From Deltaproteobacteria bacterium (lineage in GTDB: Bacteria > Desulfobacterota > Desulfobaccia > Desulfobaccales > 0-14-0-80-60-11), in NCBI GenBank assembly GCA_016875015.1, contig VGSJ01000014.1, forward strand, positions 1-47,476: a DNA stretch of 47,476 nucleotides, given 5' to 3'. The notes below the pieces were generated by a model. It was not told where the DNA came from. It searched no databases and saw only the letters and a list, made by a program, of their open reading frames with translations. Each line of letters begins with the position of its first letter. The first letter of the stretch is position 1. Shown in pieces: positions 32,823-41,827 of the stretch. The position numbers and the translations under genes are program-made.

Positions 32823-33082
32823 GGCGGGGGCCGTAAGAAAGGGGGCAATGGAGCACCTGAAATCCATCGCCATCAGGTTCTCCCGGGCAGCCGGGAGGCC
32901 CCCTGGGGCCAGGAGGCCATCCGGCTCCTCCTGGGGGCAACCGCCCGCCCACCGAGACCACCTGGCCCACTTCGACGGCGACACCGGCAGTCTGGAGATT
33001 TTACCCCTGGCATGATTGCCGGCGGCATTTTTGTTTTTGTATCGGATGTTCCAGGCGGCCGTTTTTTATTTTTTGCGGTCCC

Positions 33083-34027
33083 ATGTCCAGAGGAAGATCA
33101 GCGGTGCCTACTGAAATTATTTCCAAGAGTAACCGAGGGCTTATCTCAGAAAACCATCCCCTGGCCCCCCTGACCACCTGGCGGATCGGCGGGGCCGCGG
33201 CGCGTTTGGCGGTTCCGGCGGACCTGGAGGACGTTTGGGGCCTGATGCGCCTGGCTTTGGACCGGGGTTGGCCGCTCTTCTTCCTGGGCCGCGGCTCCAA
33301 CGTGCTCATCGACGACGCCGGGCTGCCGGGGCTCACGCTGCATCTGGCGAAAAGCCTCCAGGGCTTGGAACGCCATGGCGACACCTTGAGGGCCGGGGCC
33401 GGCGTGTCTCTGCCCCGGCTGGCCCAGGCCGCGGCCCGGCTGGGTTTCTCCGGCTTTGAGTTCCTGGCCGGCATCCCCGGCACCGTGGGCGCGGCGGTGC
33501 GCCTCAACGCCGGGGCCGAGGGCGACACCCTGGCCGGGGTCCTGAAACGGGTGTGGGTGGCCACTCCCCAACTGCAACTCCTGGAATTGCAGCCCGGTGA
33601 ACTGGACCTGGGCTACCGCGCCTCTCTCCTCCTCAACTTTCCCCACTGGCTGGTGGTGGAGGCGGAATTTAACCTGGCGCACCCCGCCGGCCCCGAAGCC
33701 ATCAAGACCCGCATGGCGGAATTAATCGCCCAACGCAAAACCCGGCAGCCCGCTAACCCCAAGAGTTGCGGCAGCGTCTTCAAAAATCCGCCGGGGGGGC
33801 CGGCTGCGGGGTGGCTCATCGAGGCGGCCGGGTTCAAGGGACGCCGCCTCGGGGACGCCCTGGTCTCCCGGAAACACGCCAACTTCATCCTCAACCACGG
33901 ACGCGCCACCGCGGCCCAAGTCAAGGCCCTGATCGCCGATATTCAGGAAAAAGTCTGGCGGACCCAGGGGGTCGCCCTGGAGCGGGAAGTGGTCTTGCTG
34001 CCGGAGGATTTGGCGTGCGCGGTGTAG
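33083..34027 (+). CDS. murB: UDP-N-acetylenolpyruvoylglucosamine reductase
   Basis: A 314-residue FAD enzyme that reduces UDP-GlcNAc-enolpyruvate to UDP-MurNAc in peptidoglycan synthesis. The FAD region holds LTTWRIGGAAARLAVPADL, LGRGSNVLIDD and GFEFLAGIPGTVGAAVRLNAGAEG; the catalytic part has LGYRAS, the Ser proton donor in SCGSVFKNP, and RKHANFILNHGRATA. The short loop form marks type II MurB. The start has no strong ribosome site, and a GTG about seven codons in is an alternative. It is isolated from other mur genes and faces the histidine kinase. Confidence 0.95.
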   Translation: MSRGRSAVPTEIISKSNRGLISENHPLAPLTTWRIGGAAARLAVPADLEDVWGLMRLALDRGWPLFFLGRGSNVLIDDAGLPGLTLHLAKSLQGLERHGDTLRAGAGVSLPRLAQAAARLGFSGFEFLAGIPGTVGAAVRLNAGAEGDTLAGVLKRVWVATPQLQLLELQPGELDLGYRASLLLNFPHWLVVEAEFNLAHPAGPEAIKTRMAELIAQRKTRQPANPKSCGSVFKNPPGGPAAGWLIEAAGFKGRRLGDALVSRKHANFILNHGRATAAQVKALIADIQEKVWRTQGVALEREVVLLPEDLACAV

Positions 34028-34079
34028 GGCCGGCGCCCTTACCGCCCCTATGTCCCCCCCCCGGCCCTCGCCTCGGTGA

Positions 34080-35552
34080 TTAGGCCGAAACGATTGGCAG
34101 TCGGATAGTGCAGGTGGTGCCGCGGTCCACGACGCTCTCGATGGTGATCTCGCCCTGATGTTGGGCAATGAGGCCCCGGCAGATGATCAGGCCCAAACCG
34201 GTGCCCCCGGGCTTGGTGGTGAAAAACGGGGTAAAGAGGTTGTGCAACTGCTCCGGGGGGATGCCGTGCCCGGTGTCGGTGATTTTGAGCACCAGGTCGT
34301 CATCCTGGACTGTGGCGCTGACGGTCAAGTCGCCGCCCTCGGGCATAGCCTCCAGGGCGTTCTTGAAGAGATTGATCAGCACCTGGCGGATCTGACCGCA
34401 GTCAAAGGCAAACGGCGGAATCCGCTTCTGGGCGTGGAGGTGGAAGACCACGGCCCGCTCTTTGAAGCCGCTGTCCATGAGTTCCGCCACTTCCCGAATC
34501 AAGGCCGGGAGGTCCCCCACGGTTTTTTGGGGCGGCGCGCCCCGGGTGAAGGCGCTCATGTCGGTTAAAAACTTCTCCAACCGCTGCACCTCCTGATGGA
34601 TGAGGTTCAAGCGGCGCCGGGCGTCCTCGGGGAGATCGGGCAGCCGCCCCAGTTGGGCGGCAAACCCCCCGATGGTGATCAGAGGATTCTTGATCTCATG
34701 GCTGATATGGGCCACCATCTTGCCCAGGGTGGCCAGCCGTTCGCTCCGCAGGAGTTCCGTCTCCAGCCGCCGCCGTTCCCGGAGGTCCCTGAAATAGCCG
34801 ACAATACCGACCTCCCGGCCGTCTTCGTGCAAGAGGCGGGCCGACAGCCAGATGGGCACCAGGGAGCCGTCTTTATGACGGGCCTGGGTTTCATAATTTT
34901 CCAGAATGCCCGCGCCCCCATGGGCCGGGTCGTAAATCAACCGTTTAATTTCACGAGCGGTGTTATTAGGATAGAATTTATAGACCTTGATTTTGCCGAT
35001 GGCCTCTTCCGGGGTGTAACCCAGGATTTTGCCGGCGCCGTCGTTGAAAATGAGGACGTTTCCCAGCATGTCATTGACGATGATCCCATCCATGGAGGCC
35101 TGGACCAGGTTGCGCTCCAGTTCGTCCATCTGCCGGACCCGGGATTCCAGCCGGAAGCGGTCGGTGACATCCCGGAGAGACCACAGGGTCCAGGCGGCTC
35201 CGCGCCTGCCTTCCAGGTGGTTCAGGGTGCACTCATAGACATGGACCTTGTCCTGGGCCTCTCGGGTCATGAGGGTGCGGGCCGGATACCAGGGGCTCAA
35301 CTCCTCGGGGCAGAAACCCAACTTCAGGGCGTCGGTGCCCAGAAAGGGCGTCCCCAAATCCTGACAGGGACGGCCGATGATCTTTTCCCACTTGAGCCCG
35401 AAGTGCTTCAGGAACGAGACATTAGCATAGGTAATGCGGAGATCATCGTCCAGCACCAGGGCATACGTGTCGGCGAGGCTGTCCAGGAGCCGGGCAAAAA
35501 GCCTCTCCGGCGGCTTGCGCGTCAAACTCCGGGGTGTGCGGGAAGAAGTCAT
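34080..35552 (-). CDS. PAS-PAS sensor histidine kinase
   Basis: A 490-residue soluble sensor kinase without transmembrane segments. Two PAS domains (about residues 22-130, LADTYALVLDDDLRITYANV; and 150-270, DGIIVNDMLGNVLIFND, ending in a PAC-type YFRDLRERR) precede the H-box (AHISHEIKNPLITIGGFAAQ), the N-box (LINLFKNALEAMPEGG), G1 (ITDTGHGIPPE) and G2 (GGTGLGL). It resembles NtrB/AtoS-type cytoplasmic kinases that sense internal ligands or redox state. No response regulator is adjacent; the single-domain regulator at 18.2-18.5 kb is a possible but unproven partner. Confidence 0.93.
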   Translation of the reverse strand: MTSSRTPRSLTRKPPERLFARLLDSLADTYALVLDDDLRITYANVSFLKHFGLKWEKIIGRPCQDLGTPFLGTDALKLGFCPEELSPWYPARTLMTREAQDKVHVYECTLNHLEGRRGAAWTLWSLRDVTDRFRLESRVRQMDELERNLVQASMDGIIVNDMLGNVLIFNDGAGKILGYTPEEAIGKIKVYKFYPNNTAREIKRLIYDPAHGGAGILENYETQARHKDGSLVPIWLSARLLHEDGREVGIVGYFRDLRERRRLETELLRSERLATLGKMVAHISHEIKNPLITIGGFAAQLGRLPDLPEDARRRLNLIHQEVQRLEKFLTDMSAFTRGAPPQKTVGDLPALIREVAELMDSGFKERAVVFHLHAQKRIPPFAFDCGQIRQVLINLFKNALEAMPEGGDLTVSATVQDDDLVLKITDTGHGIPPEQLHNLFTPFFTTKPGGTGLGLIICRGLIAQHQGEITIESVVDRGTTCTIRLPIVSA

Positions 35553-35669
35553 ATCCGTCTCTTGCCTTAAATGTAGTGCCGCTCCACGGTGGATGCAAGG
35601 TTATTTTGGCCCGGGGCCTCGCGCCACCCGCTCCCCTGGCCGGGGCCGGGGGCCAAACCTCTCCTGCTT

Positions 35670-35789
35670 ATACCGAGTGGCGGTCAAAAATTTACAGACG
35701 AGACGTAGAAGCGCACCTCTGTGCGCGCCCTCAGGGGGGGACACAGATCCCCCCCCTACAAAAATTGTCCATTGAGCGCTAATCGGTAT
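35670..35789. mobile_element. Degenerate MITE-like element
   Basis: The ends ATACCGAGTGGCGGTCAA and (reverse complement of the right end) ATACCGATTAGCGCTCAA agree at 15 of 18 positions. The inside has the same two-hairpin layout as 6248-6384 (GCGCACCTCTGTGCGCGCCC and a GGGGGGG-ACACAGAT-CCCCCCC palindrome). It looks older than its neighbour. Confidence 0.5.
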
Positions 35790-35790
35790 T

Positions 35791-35892
35791 ATACCGTGTT
35801 CGTTTTGTAGGGGCGGGTTTGAAACCCGCCCCTACGAGAGATATCAATAGGTTATCTGGATGGTTTGTTTCATTTCAAAGGGAACACGGTAT
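35791..35892. mobile_element. 102-bp MITE, copy 2
   Basis: Identical to 14869-14970 at all 102 positions, with the same 11-bp inverted ends and internal 14-bp hairpin. It abuts the right end of the degenerate element. Flanking TTA/TTAG fits a TA target. Confidence 0.8.
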
Positions 35893-36124
35893 TAGAGGTT
35901 CTTTACCATAAGACTGTTATCATGTCGGGTTTATGAAAGATTGGACTGCATGAGCAGGGGGTTTTGTGGGTTTGAGAGCCGACGCGTGGTGACCGAGCCG
36001 GAACTGCCCACCGAAAGCATTTCCGGCAGGGCCGTTTAGGTTATGGCGGTGGCCCAGGGAAGGGTAGGGTGACCGTTCTCTTCACCATCTCCTGATTCTT
36101 CCTCCCTTCCTTGCCACTTGCTCT

Positions 36125-37555
36125 TTAGACTTTATCCGGGCGCCAGTAATCGTCCTCCAGGCGCTGGATATCGTCTTCTTCCAGGTAGGCCCCGGTCTGG
36201 ACCTCGATGAGCTGAATGGGCTCCACCGTGGGGTTTTCCAGGCGGTGCGGGGTCTTTTGGGGGATATAGACGCTCTGGTTGCTCCCCACCAGCCTGACCT
36301 CCTGACCGATGGTGACCCGGGCCGTGCCCGTGACCACCACCCAGTGTTCGGCCCGGTGCTGGTGCACCTGGAGACTGAGCTTTTGGCCCGGGTCCACCAC
36401 GATCCGTTTGACCTTAAAACCCGGCCCCTCGTCCATGACCGTATACCGGCCCCAGGGACGCTCCACCGTGGTATGCTGCACCGACTCCACCAGATGCTGC
36501 CGGTGCAACTCCGTCACCAGGTCTTTGACCTCCTGGGCCCGATCCCGGTGGCAGACCAGCGTGGCATCCGGGGTATCCACCACGATAATCCGCTCTAAAC
36601 CGATGGTGGCCACCAGGCGGTTTTGGGCAAAGAGGATGCAGTCCTGGCTGCCCCGGTCCTGCACCCGGCCCAGGAGCACGTTACCTTGTTCATCCCGGGG
36701 AAAGAGCTCGTGCAGGGCTTCCCAGGTCCCCACGTCGTTCCAGCCCATGGAAACCGGCACCACCGCCACGTTCTCGGCCTTCTCCAGGATGCCGTGATCC
36801 AACGAGATGCTGGGGCAATGTTGATAGACTTCGGCAAGGGGTGGCCGGTTTTCCTTGACCTGCAACCGGGCCAGTTCCCGGTGCAGGTCCGGCAAATAAC
36901 GGGCCATGGCGGCCAGCAAGACATCCCGGCGAAAGACAAAGATGCCGCTATTCCAGTAGTACCCCCCTGCGGCCACAAACTCCCGGGCCCGGTCCAGGGG
37001 GGGCTTCTCGATAAACCGGGCGGTCCGGTAAACCCTCCCCTGGTCATCCAGGGGAGCCCCCTGCTTGACGTAGCCGTAGCCCGTCTCCGGACGGGTGGGG
37101 GGGATGCCGAAGGTCACCAGGTAGCCGGCCTGGGCCCAGACGGCGCCCAGGTCCAGGGCCTGGAGCAGACTGGCCAGGTCTTGGATAAAATGGTCGGACG
37201 GGAAGACCGCCATGACGGCATCCTCGGCCTCCCCTCCTAGGTAAACCGCGGCCAGCCCCACCGCCGCCGCGGTATTCCGGCCCTCGGGTTCAATCCAGAT
37301 GCGGACCTCGTCCCAGCCCTGGCGGTGTAATTCCCGGTGAATAAGTTCGGCCTGGCCGGCGTTGGTCACCACCGCCAGACGCTTGGCGGGAATCCGGGGG
37401 AGCAGGCGCTCGACGGTGGTTTGCAGCATGGACTCGGAGCCCAGGAGGCGCAGGACCTGCTTGGGGTACTGGGAGCGGCTCAAGGGCCAAAACCGGGTCC
37501 CCCACCCCCCGGCCAGAATTACGCCATAGAGAGGAATCGTCGCGGCATCAACCAT
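36125..37555 (-). CDS. manC: Mannose-1-phosphate guanylyltransferase / mannose-6-phosphate isomerase
   Basis: A 476-residue bifunctional type II enzyme supplying GDP-mannose for exopolysaccharide or O-antigen. The N-terminal GTP-transferase has GVILAGGWGTRFWPLSRSQYPKQ, FPSDHFI, KPPLDRAREF and VSMGWNDVGTWEAL; the C-terminal cupin isomerase has VERPWGRY, VKRIVVDPGQKLSLQVHQHRAEHW, VYIPQKTPHRLENP and LEVQ-like IQLIEVQTGAYLEEDDI. Length is standard. It lies between an intergenic MITE region and a TPR lipoprotein gene on the same strand; both suggest an exopolysaccharide link, though no transferase or polymerase is adjacent. Confidence 0.95.
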   Translation of the reverse strand: MVDAATIPLYGVILAGGWGTRFWPLSRSQYPKQVLRLLGSESMLQTTVERLLPRIPAKRLAVVTNAGQAELIHRELHRQGWDEVRIWIEPEGRNTAAAVGLAAVYLGGEAEDAVMAVFPSDHFIQDLASLLQALDLGAVWAQAGYLVTFGIPPTRPETGYGYVKQGAPLDDQGRVYRTARFIEKPPLDRAREFVAAGGYYWNSGIFVFRRDVLLAAMARYLPDLHRELARLQVKENRPPLAEVYQHCPSISLDHGILEKAENVAVVPVSMGWNDVGTWEALHELFPRDEQGNVLLGRVQDRGSQDCILFAQNRLVATIGLERIIVVDTPDATLVCHRDRAQEVKDLVTELHRQHLVESVQHTTVERPWGRYTVMDEGPGFKVKRIVVDPGQKLSLQVHQHRAEHWVVVTGTARVTIGQEVRLVGSNQSVYIPQKTPHRLENPTVEPIQLIEVQTGAYLEEDDIQRLEDDYWRPDKV

Positions 37556-37748
37556 GGTTGCTTCATTCCCCGAACAACGGATTTCGTTGTGATAACTTAT
37601 AGATGGCCTGGCGGAAGCTGGGTTCCGGGAGGCTTACCGTGAGGGAGGATGGGCAAAAGACACCCCCATCCCCGGCTTCACCGGCCACCGGGTTCTCGCC
37701 GCGGTGGAACAGGTTTTAAACCTGTTTCGGTGTCTGACTGAGAACTGA

Positions 37749-40169
37749 CTATTTCCCTTCGGCGGGAAGACTGTCCAGCAGCTTTTGGGCCGCTTCCCGC
37801 TCGGCAAATTTGGTCTTGGTCGCCAGCGCCTTGGTTAAAGCTGCCCGAGCCGCGGCCGTCTCTCCCAGTTTGGCTTCACACCACGCCAAATGGTACAGCA
37901 TGGCAGGTTGACCGGGAGCGTGCTCCAACGCCTTTTCCAGGTAGGTCTTGGCCTGGGCGTATTTTGCCTGTCTAGCCAGAATCCAGCCCATGGTGTCCAA
38001 AAAGCTGGGTTCTTCGGGGTGATCCTCCAGGGTTTCAGCTGAGAGTTTCTGAGCCCGGGCGAGGTTGTCCGGCGTGGGCTGGTGTTCCGCCAGCATGTAA
38101 GCCAGATTGTTGCGAGACAAAGAGGTAAAGAGGTTTCGGGCCAGCAAGCTGTTATAGAGGTTGATAGCCTTGTCAAACTGTTGCTGCCGCTCATAGACCG
38201 TGGCCAACACCAGGGAGAAGGTCGGTGCAGATTTGGGGTCCGCGGCCTTGGCTTCCAGTTGCTCCAGGGCCTTGTCGGCACTGGGCATTTGTTGGTAGGC
38301 CAGGGCTAACAGTTGCAGGGCGGACACCTGCTGGGGATTCAGGCTCAGGGCTTCTTCCAGCGGGGCGATGGCGGCCTGGGGCTGCTTCTGGATCAACAGC
38401 AGTTCGCCCAACATCTGGTGCAACTGCGGATTTTTAGGACTGCGCGACAGAGTCCGGCGTACTTCCGCCAAGGCCTTTTCAGGCTGCTGCTGCTCCTGGT
38501 AGATGCCCACCGCGACTTGCAAGGCGGGCAGGAAGTCCGGTTGGACCTGCAAGGCTTTGTCCGCGTACTTGAGGGCCACATCCGTCTTCTTGGCCTTTAA
38601 CCCTAGCCGCGCCATTTGAAAATAGCCTTGGGGATTCTTGGGCTCCAGATCAATGATTTTCTGGAAGGCGGCCCTGGCCTGGGCATCATCGCCTTTACCG
38701 GCATAGACCTCCCCCAGGGTGACAAGATTGGCGATATCTTTGCCGTTGAGTCGCAGATAACCCTGGATCGTATTGATGGCGCCGTCATAATCCTTGGCCT
38801 GGAGAAACATGCCGTACAGGAATTTCCTGGCATCCATATGGTCCGGTTTGATTTCCAGCGCCTTTTTGGCATTTTCCTTGGCCTGTCCCTCCTCTTTGTT
38901 CAGCAGGTTGGCCCTGGCCAGGAGCAGCCAAGCTTGAGGGTCTTGGGGCCGATCTTGGGTGAGGAGACGGAAACTGTTCACCGCGGTCAAACCGTCTTTT
39001 TTTTGCAGGGCGATGATCCCCTGGGTTTCAGTGGCGTGCATGTCCTTGGGGTTTACCTTCAGGACTTCATTTACCAGCTTCTCGGCCGCAGCGATATGGT
39101 CCTGGGCTAACTTAAGACGAGCCAGTTCATTTTTGGCTTGCACCCCTTTAGGCCCGTCGGGGTCCAGTTTGATGATTTCCTCCAGCACTTGCGCGGCCTG
39201 TCCCTGCCGCCGCAGGGCCAAATAAAATTCTGCCAGCCCGAAGCGGGCCGGATAATTGTCCGGGTGCCCGTGAATAAAATCCTTGAGGGTTTTCTCTGCG
39301 TCCTGGCGCCGGCCTTGACTGACCAGGAAGCGAGCCAGCAAGATGACCGGTTTCTCGCTGTCCGGCTCCAGGCTGACGATCCGGCGGAGAGCCGTCTCGG
39401 CTTTATCCCCTTGCCCGGCCATCGCATAATGGCGGACTATCTGGTTATAAAGGCCGGTATTCTTGGGTTCCTGGTCGATGGCTTTCAGCAGGAACGACTC
39501 CCCGACTTCGAACTGCTTTTGGTTGTCAGCCAGGCCGGCTCTGGCGACATAGAGGTTCAGGGCTTTGGGATTGGTCTTAATGCCGTTCTCCAAAATGGCC
39601 GCCGCTGCTTCTAATTTCTTCTCTTTCGCCAGGATGGAGGCCTCCAGAAGATAGGCGGAGATCTTGCCGGGGTCCAGGCGGCGCACTTCGGCCAGCACCT
39701 CCAGGGCTTTCTGGGGCTGTGACTGGGCCATGGATAAGGAAGCGGACAACAGTAAGGCGTCGGTGTTTTGGGGCTCCTGCTTCAGGACGAGATCGGCCTT
39801 TTCCTTGGCCCTGTCCAGTTGCTTGGCCATCAGGAGGATCTCCCCCAGCAGTATTTGGGCCTCCGTGAGATTGGGGTCGAGTTCCACGGCTTGATTCAAG
39901 GCCCCGTATGCCCCCCGGGGATTTTGCGTTTTGAGTTCGGTTTTGCCCAGCCACATGAAGGCTGGGGCAAATTTGGGGTCAATCTGCATGGCGTTCCGGA
40001 ATTGCAGGCGAGCCCGGACATAGTCTTCCTGCTCATATAATGCCTGCCCGGAGGCCAGGAATTTATCCCGTTTCTCCTCCATGCTGCTGCAGGCGCACAA
40101 AGAGACGGCCACGAGCAGGGCCACTACCCAGACAGCTTTATTCCACCGGAAAATCTGTTTTTTTTGCAT
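37749..40169 (-). CDS. Large TPR lipoprotein, PrsT-like (PEP-CTERM/EPS type)
   Basis: An 806-residue lipoprotein composed almost entirely of tetratricopeptide repeats (at least 18 by eye; recurring ALEIKPDHM-, LDPNLTEAQ-type helices). The signal peptide (VWVVALLVAVSLCACSS) has a lipobox at LCAC. The length and the repeat phasing resemble PrsT, the TPR lipoprotein of exosortase/PEP-CTERM exopolysaccharide loci, though no exosortase gene is in the window. It probably works as a periplasmic scaffold for polymer or protein export. I start at ATG 40169 (MQKKQIFRW); the track adds 61 unrelated residues. Confidence 0.83.
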   Translation of the reverse strand: MQKKQIFRWNKAVWVVALLVAVSLCACSSMEEKRDKFLASGQALYEQEDYVRARLQFRNAMQIDPKFAPAFMWLGKTELKTQNPRGAYGALNQAVELDPNLTEAQILLGEILLMAKQLDRAKEKADLVLKQEPQNTDALLLSASLSMAQSQPQKALEVLAEVRRLDPGKISAYLLEASILAKEKKLEAAAAILENGIKTNPKALNLYVARAGLADNQKQFEVGESFLLKAIDQEPKNTGLYNQIVRHYAMAGQGDKAETALRRIVSLEPDSEKPVILLARFLVSQGRRQDAEKTLKDFIHGHPDNYPARFGLAEFYLALRRQGQAAQVLEEIIKLDPDGPKGVQAKNELARLKLAQDHIAAAEKLVNEVLKVNPKDMHATETQGIIALQKKDGLTAVNSFRLLTQDRPQDPQAWLLLARANLLNKEEGQAKENAKKALEIKPDHMDARKFLYGMFLQAKDYDGAINTIQGYLRLNGKDIANLVTLGEVYAGKGDDAQARAAFQKIIDLEPKNPQGYFQMARLGLKAKKTDVALKYADKALQVQPDFLPALQVAVGIYQEQQQPEKALAEVRRTLSRSPKNPQLHQMLGELLLIQKQPQAAIAPLEEALSLNPQQVSALQLLALAYQQMPSADKALEQLEAKAADPKSAPTFSLVLATVYERQQQFDKAINLYNSLLARNLFTSLSRNNLAYMLAEHQPTPDNLARAQKLSAETLEDHPEEPSFLDTMGWILARQAKYAQAKTYLEKALEHAPGQPAMLYHLAWCEAKLGETAAARAALTKALATKTKFAEREAAQKLLDSLPAEGK

Positions 40170-40232
40170 GATGTCATCGGACCTTTTTAAAAAAAAGTTA
40201 TACGCATCCCAGCGCCTTAGCCAAAAATTATC

Positions 40233-40292
40233 GAGCCCTTGGGGGGGCCGCAGAAAGCCTGTCAACCGAGAGGGGCAAGCCCCCCAAGGCTC
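40233..40292 (-). terminator. Long hairpin overlapping the SLT stop codon
   Basis: GAGCC and TTGGGGGG on one side pair with CCCCCCAA and GGCTC on the other: 13 base pairs with one bulged C and a loop of about 30 bases. Read on the minus strand it begins inside the stop codon of the lytic transglycosylase and ends just before GATAATTTTT. It may terminate the SLT transcript or structure the leader of the downstream TPR lipoprotein gene. Confidence 0.5.
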
Positions 40293-41160
40293 AAAAAGGG
40301 AGCAGGGTGGCTTTCCAGCGGGGAGAGCCAAGCTTGCATTGCGGCGTCGCAATTCTCCATTGGGGCCGGGGGACCCTCCAGGCCAATCCCCGGGGGATCC
40401 CGGGGTCGATTACATCTTCGTCCATGAACGGACTTAAGCCGATGAGTTTCAGGCTTTCCCGAAGCGACTCCCCCGCATAGGCCTTAAGGATGGTCGCCAC
40501 ATAATGCCGCGTCTCGGCAAACGGCGGGCAACCCTGGTATTTCACCACATTACCCGGCCCGGCGTTATATGCGGCCAGGGCCAGGCAAACATCCTGGTTA
40601 AATTGGCTGAGGCACCGTTCCAGATATTTAATGCCCCCGGCAATGTTTTGCTCCACATCAAACGCGTCGGATACTCCCATCATGGCCGCAGTCCCCGGCA
40701 TCAACTGCATGAGCCCCATGGCGCCCTTGGGGGAGACGGCATGGGCATTAAACCCCGACTCCTGGCGAATGACAGCCCACACCAGGTCTTGGTCCACGCC
40801 ATACTGCTCAGCGTATTTCTCAATCACCATTTCCAGGTTTTGGCGCTTAACCAGGTTCGCAATCTGGGCCGGTAACCGGGGCGCCTGACCGGTTCCCTCC
40901 CTGACCGTTACGGGTAAGGTCTCGCCGGGGTTTTTCCGTTCACCCCCTGGCGGGGCCACTAGCGCCTGGGCCGCTTGCCTGTCAACCTCATCTTCTGCCG
41001 CGGCATTGGGGGGCGCGGGGGTGGGGCCGGCCAGCCGGGAGAAGGCTCGACCGCCTCCCATGCCCGGACGGGGTTCTCCGAGAGGACCTGGGCCCAGAAA
41101 CAGCAGTAACCCAATCAATCCGAGCCCCGCAACGACCTGTATGCCACGCGCCATCGGCAA
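40291..41160 (-). CDS. Lytic transglycosylase (SLT domain)
   Basis: A 289-residue periplasmic murein transglycosylase. A hydrophobic signal or anchor (VVAGLGLIGLLLFLGPGP) and a low-complexity Pro/Ala linker precede the SLT domain at about residues 105-225: catalytic Glu in VWAVIRQESGFN, then SPKGAMGLMQLMPGTA, NIAGGIKYLE, LALAAYNAGPGNV and ETRHYVATILKAY. After the domain, about 40 residues have no clear fold. Similar enzymes open the wall for pili, secretion or division; a pilus-type secretin gene starts 560 bases away on the other strand. Confidence 0.92.
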   Translation of the reverse strand: MPMARGIQVVAGLGLIGLLLFLGPGPLGEPRPGMGGGRAFSRLAGPTPAPPNAAAEDEVDRQAAQALVAPPGGERKNPGETLPVTVREGTGQAPRLPAQIANLVKRQNLEMVIEKYAEQYGVDQDLVWAVIRQESGFNAHAVSPKGAMGLMQLMPGTAAMMGVSDAFDVEQNIAGGIKYLERCLSQFNQDVCLALAAYNAGPGNVVKYQGCPPFAETRHYVATILKAYAGESLRESLKLIGLSPFMDEDVIDPGIPRGLAWRVPRPQWRIATPQCKLGSPRWKATLLPF

Positions 41161-41827
41161 GCCTGATCCTAAAGGTTTTTTAAGAAATTTATTATACTAC
41201 AACTTTCACCATCCGTCTACTTTTTTAGCCGCGTGGTTGCAGGCGTTGCCTCTCGACGGTTTTCCCTTTTCCCCGGCAAAAAATTAGGTTTATTGAGCGT
41301 CAATATCAGGGAGTTCCGGATGGTGCCTGGTTGGCGGCTGGTTTAACTTCTTTTATAAAACAGCCCGGCGCCCCCCGGCATCAACCGAAAACCTTGATGG
41401 AGAGGGAGTATTTTTTCGGATTATTTTTTATGGCGCAACTGTTTCGACAACATCGGGGCCAGAACCTGGGGACCGTATCATGGTTTTAAGCGGCCGTGTC
41501 AAGGGGGATTTCTTGCTGACTCTCAAGCTATTATGGCATTCGCCGTTATGCCTTTCTGTACCGCTTGGCACCGCGCCTCAAGGGTCCGGATTACTCACCT
41601 TGCTGTGCACCTCCGGCGAACCAGAACTGGCAATCTTAGGCAATTCGAGCTTGATACTGGTTAAAAATTGAAAGAATGTTGGGGTTTTTGTTAGTTTTGT
41701 CTGCTCCTTTATAAAAAAACAGTTGACAAATAGAATGCAACCTCTACAGTACAAAAAAATACTATTGCTTTTGACTTTATGTGGCTCGAAAGAGGGGGAA
41801 AACTATCGAGCCGCGGGGGGGGATGCA
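41161..41827. other. Divergent intergenic region between SLT and secretin genes
   Basis: About 670 bases. Only the secretin promoter (41723-41750) is clear. A 63-codon plus-strand ORF (41480-41671) has no family or ribosome site and is not called. I checked for GEMM-type riboswitch consensus and saw none. Confidence 0.4.
41723..41750 (+). promoter_or_regulatory. Sigma70-like promoter of the secretin operon
   Basis: TTGACA (41723-41728), a 16-base spacer and TACAGT (41745-41750). The TTG of this -35 box is where the ORF track places the protein start, which argues that the true start is downstream, near 41828. Confidence 0.55.

Larger units (their letters stand above)
35553..36124. other. Intergenic region with two MITE-like elements in tandem
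   Basis: About 570 bases without a gene. An old, degenerate element (35670-35789) is directly followed by the 102-bp MITE copy 2 (35791-35892). The remaining 230 bases toward manC contain nothing I can identify. Confidence 0.55.

Noticed and set aside
32849-33016. Short ORF (about 55 codons) between the dihydroorotate-dehydrogenase-like gene and murB
   Set aside because: Only the last residues look protein-like; no ribosome site, no family; possibly a remnant but unsupported.
41480-41671. 63-codon ORF considered as a Flp pilin upstream of the secretin
   Set aside because: No prepilin peptidase motif and no typical Flp hydrophobic helix; sequence looks random.
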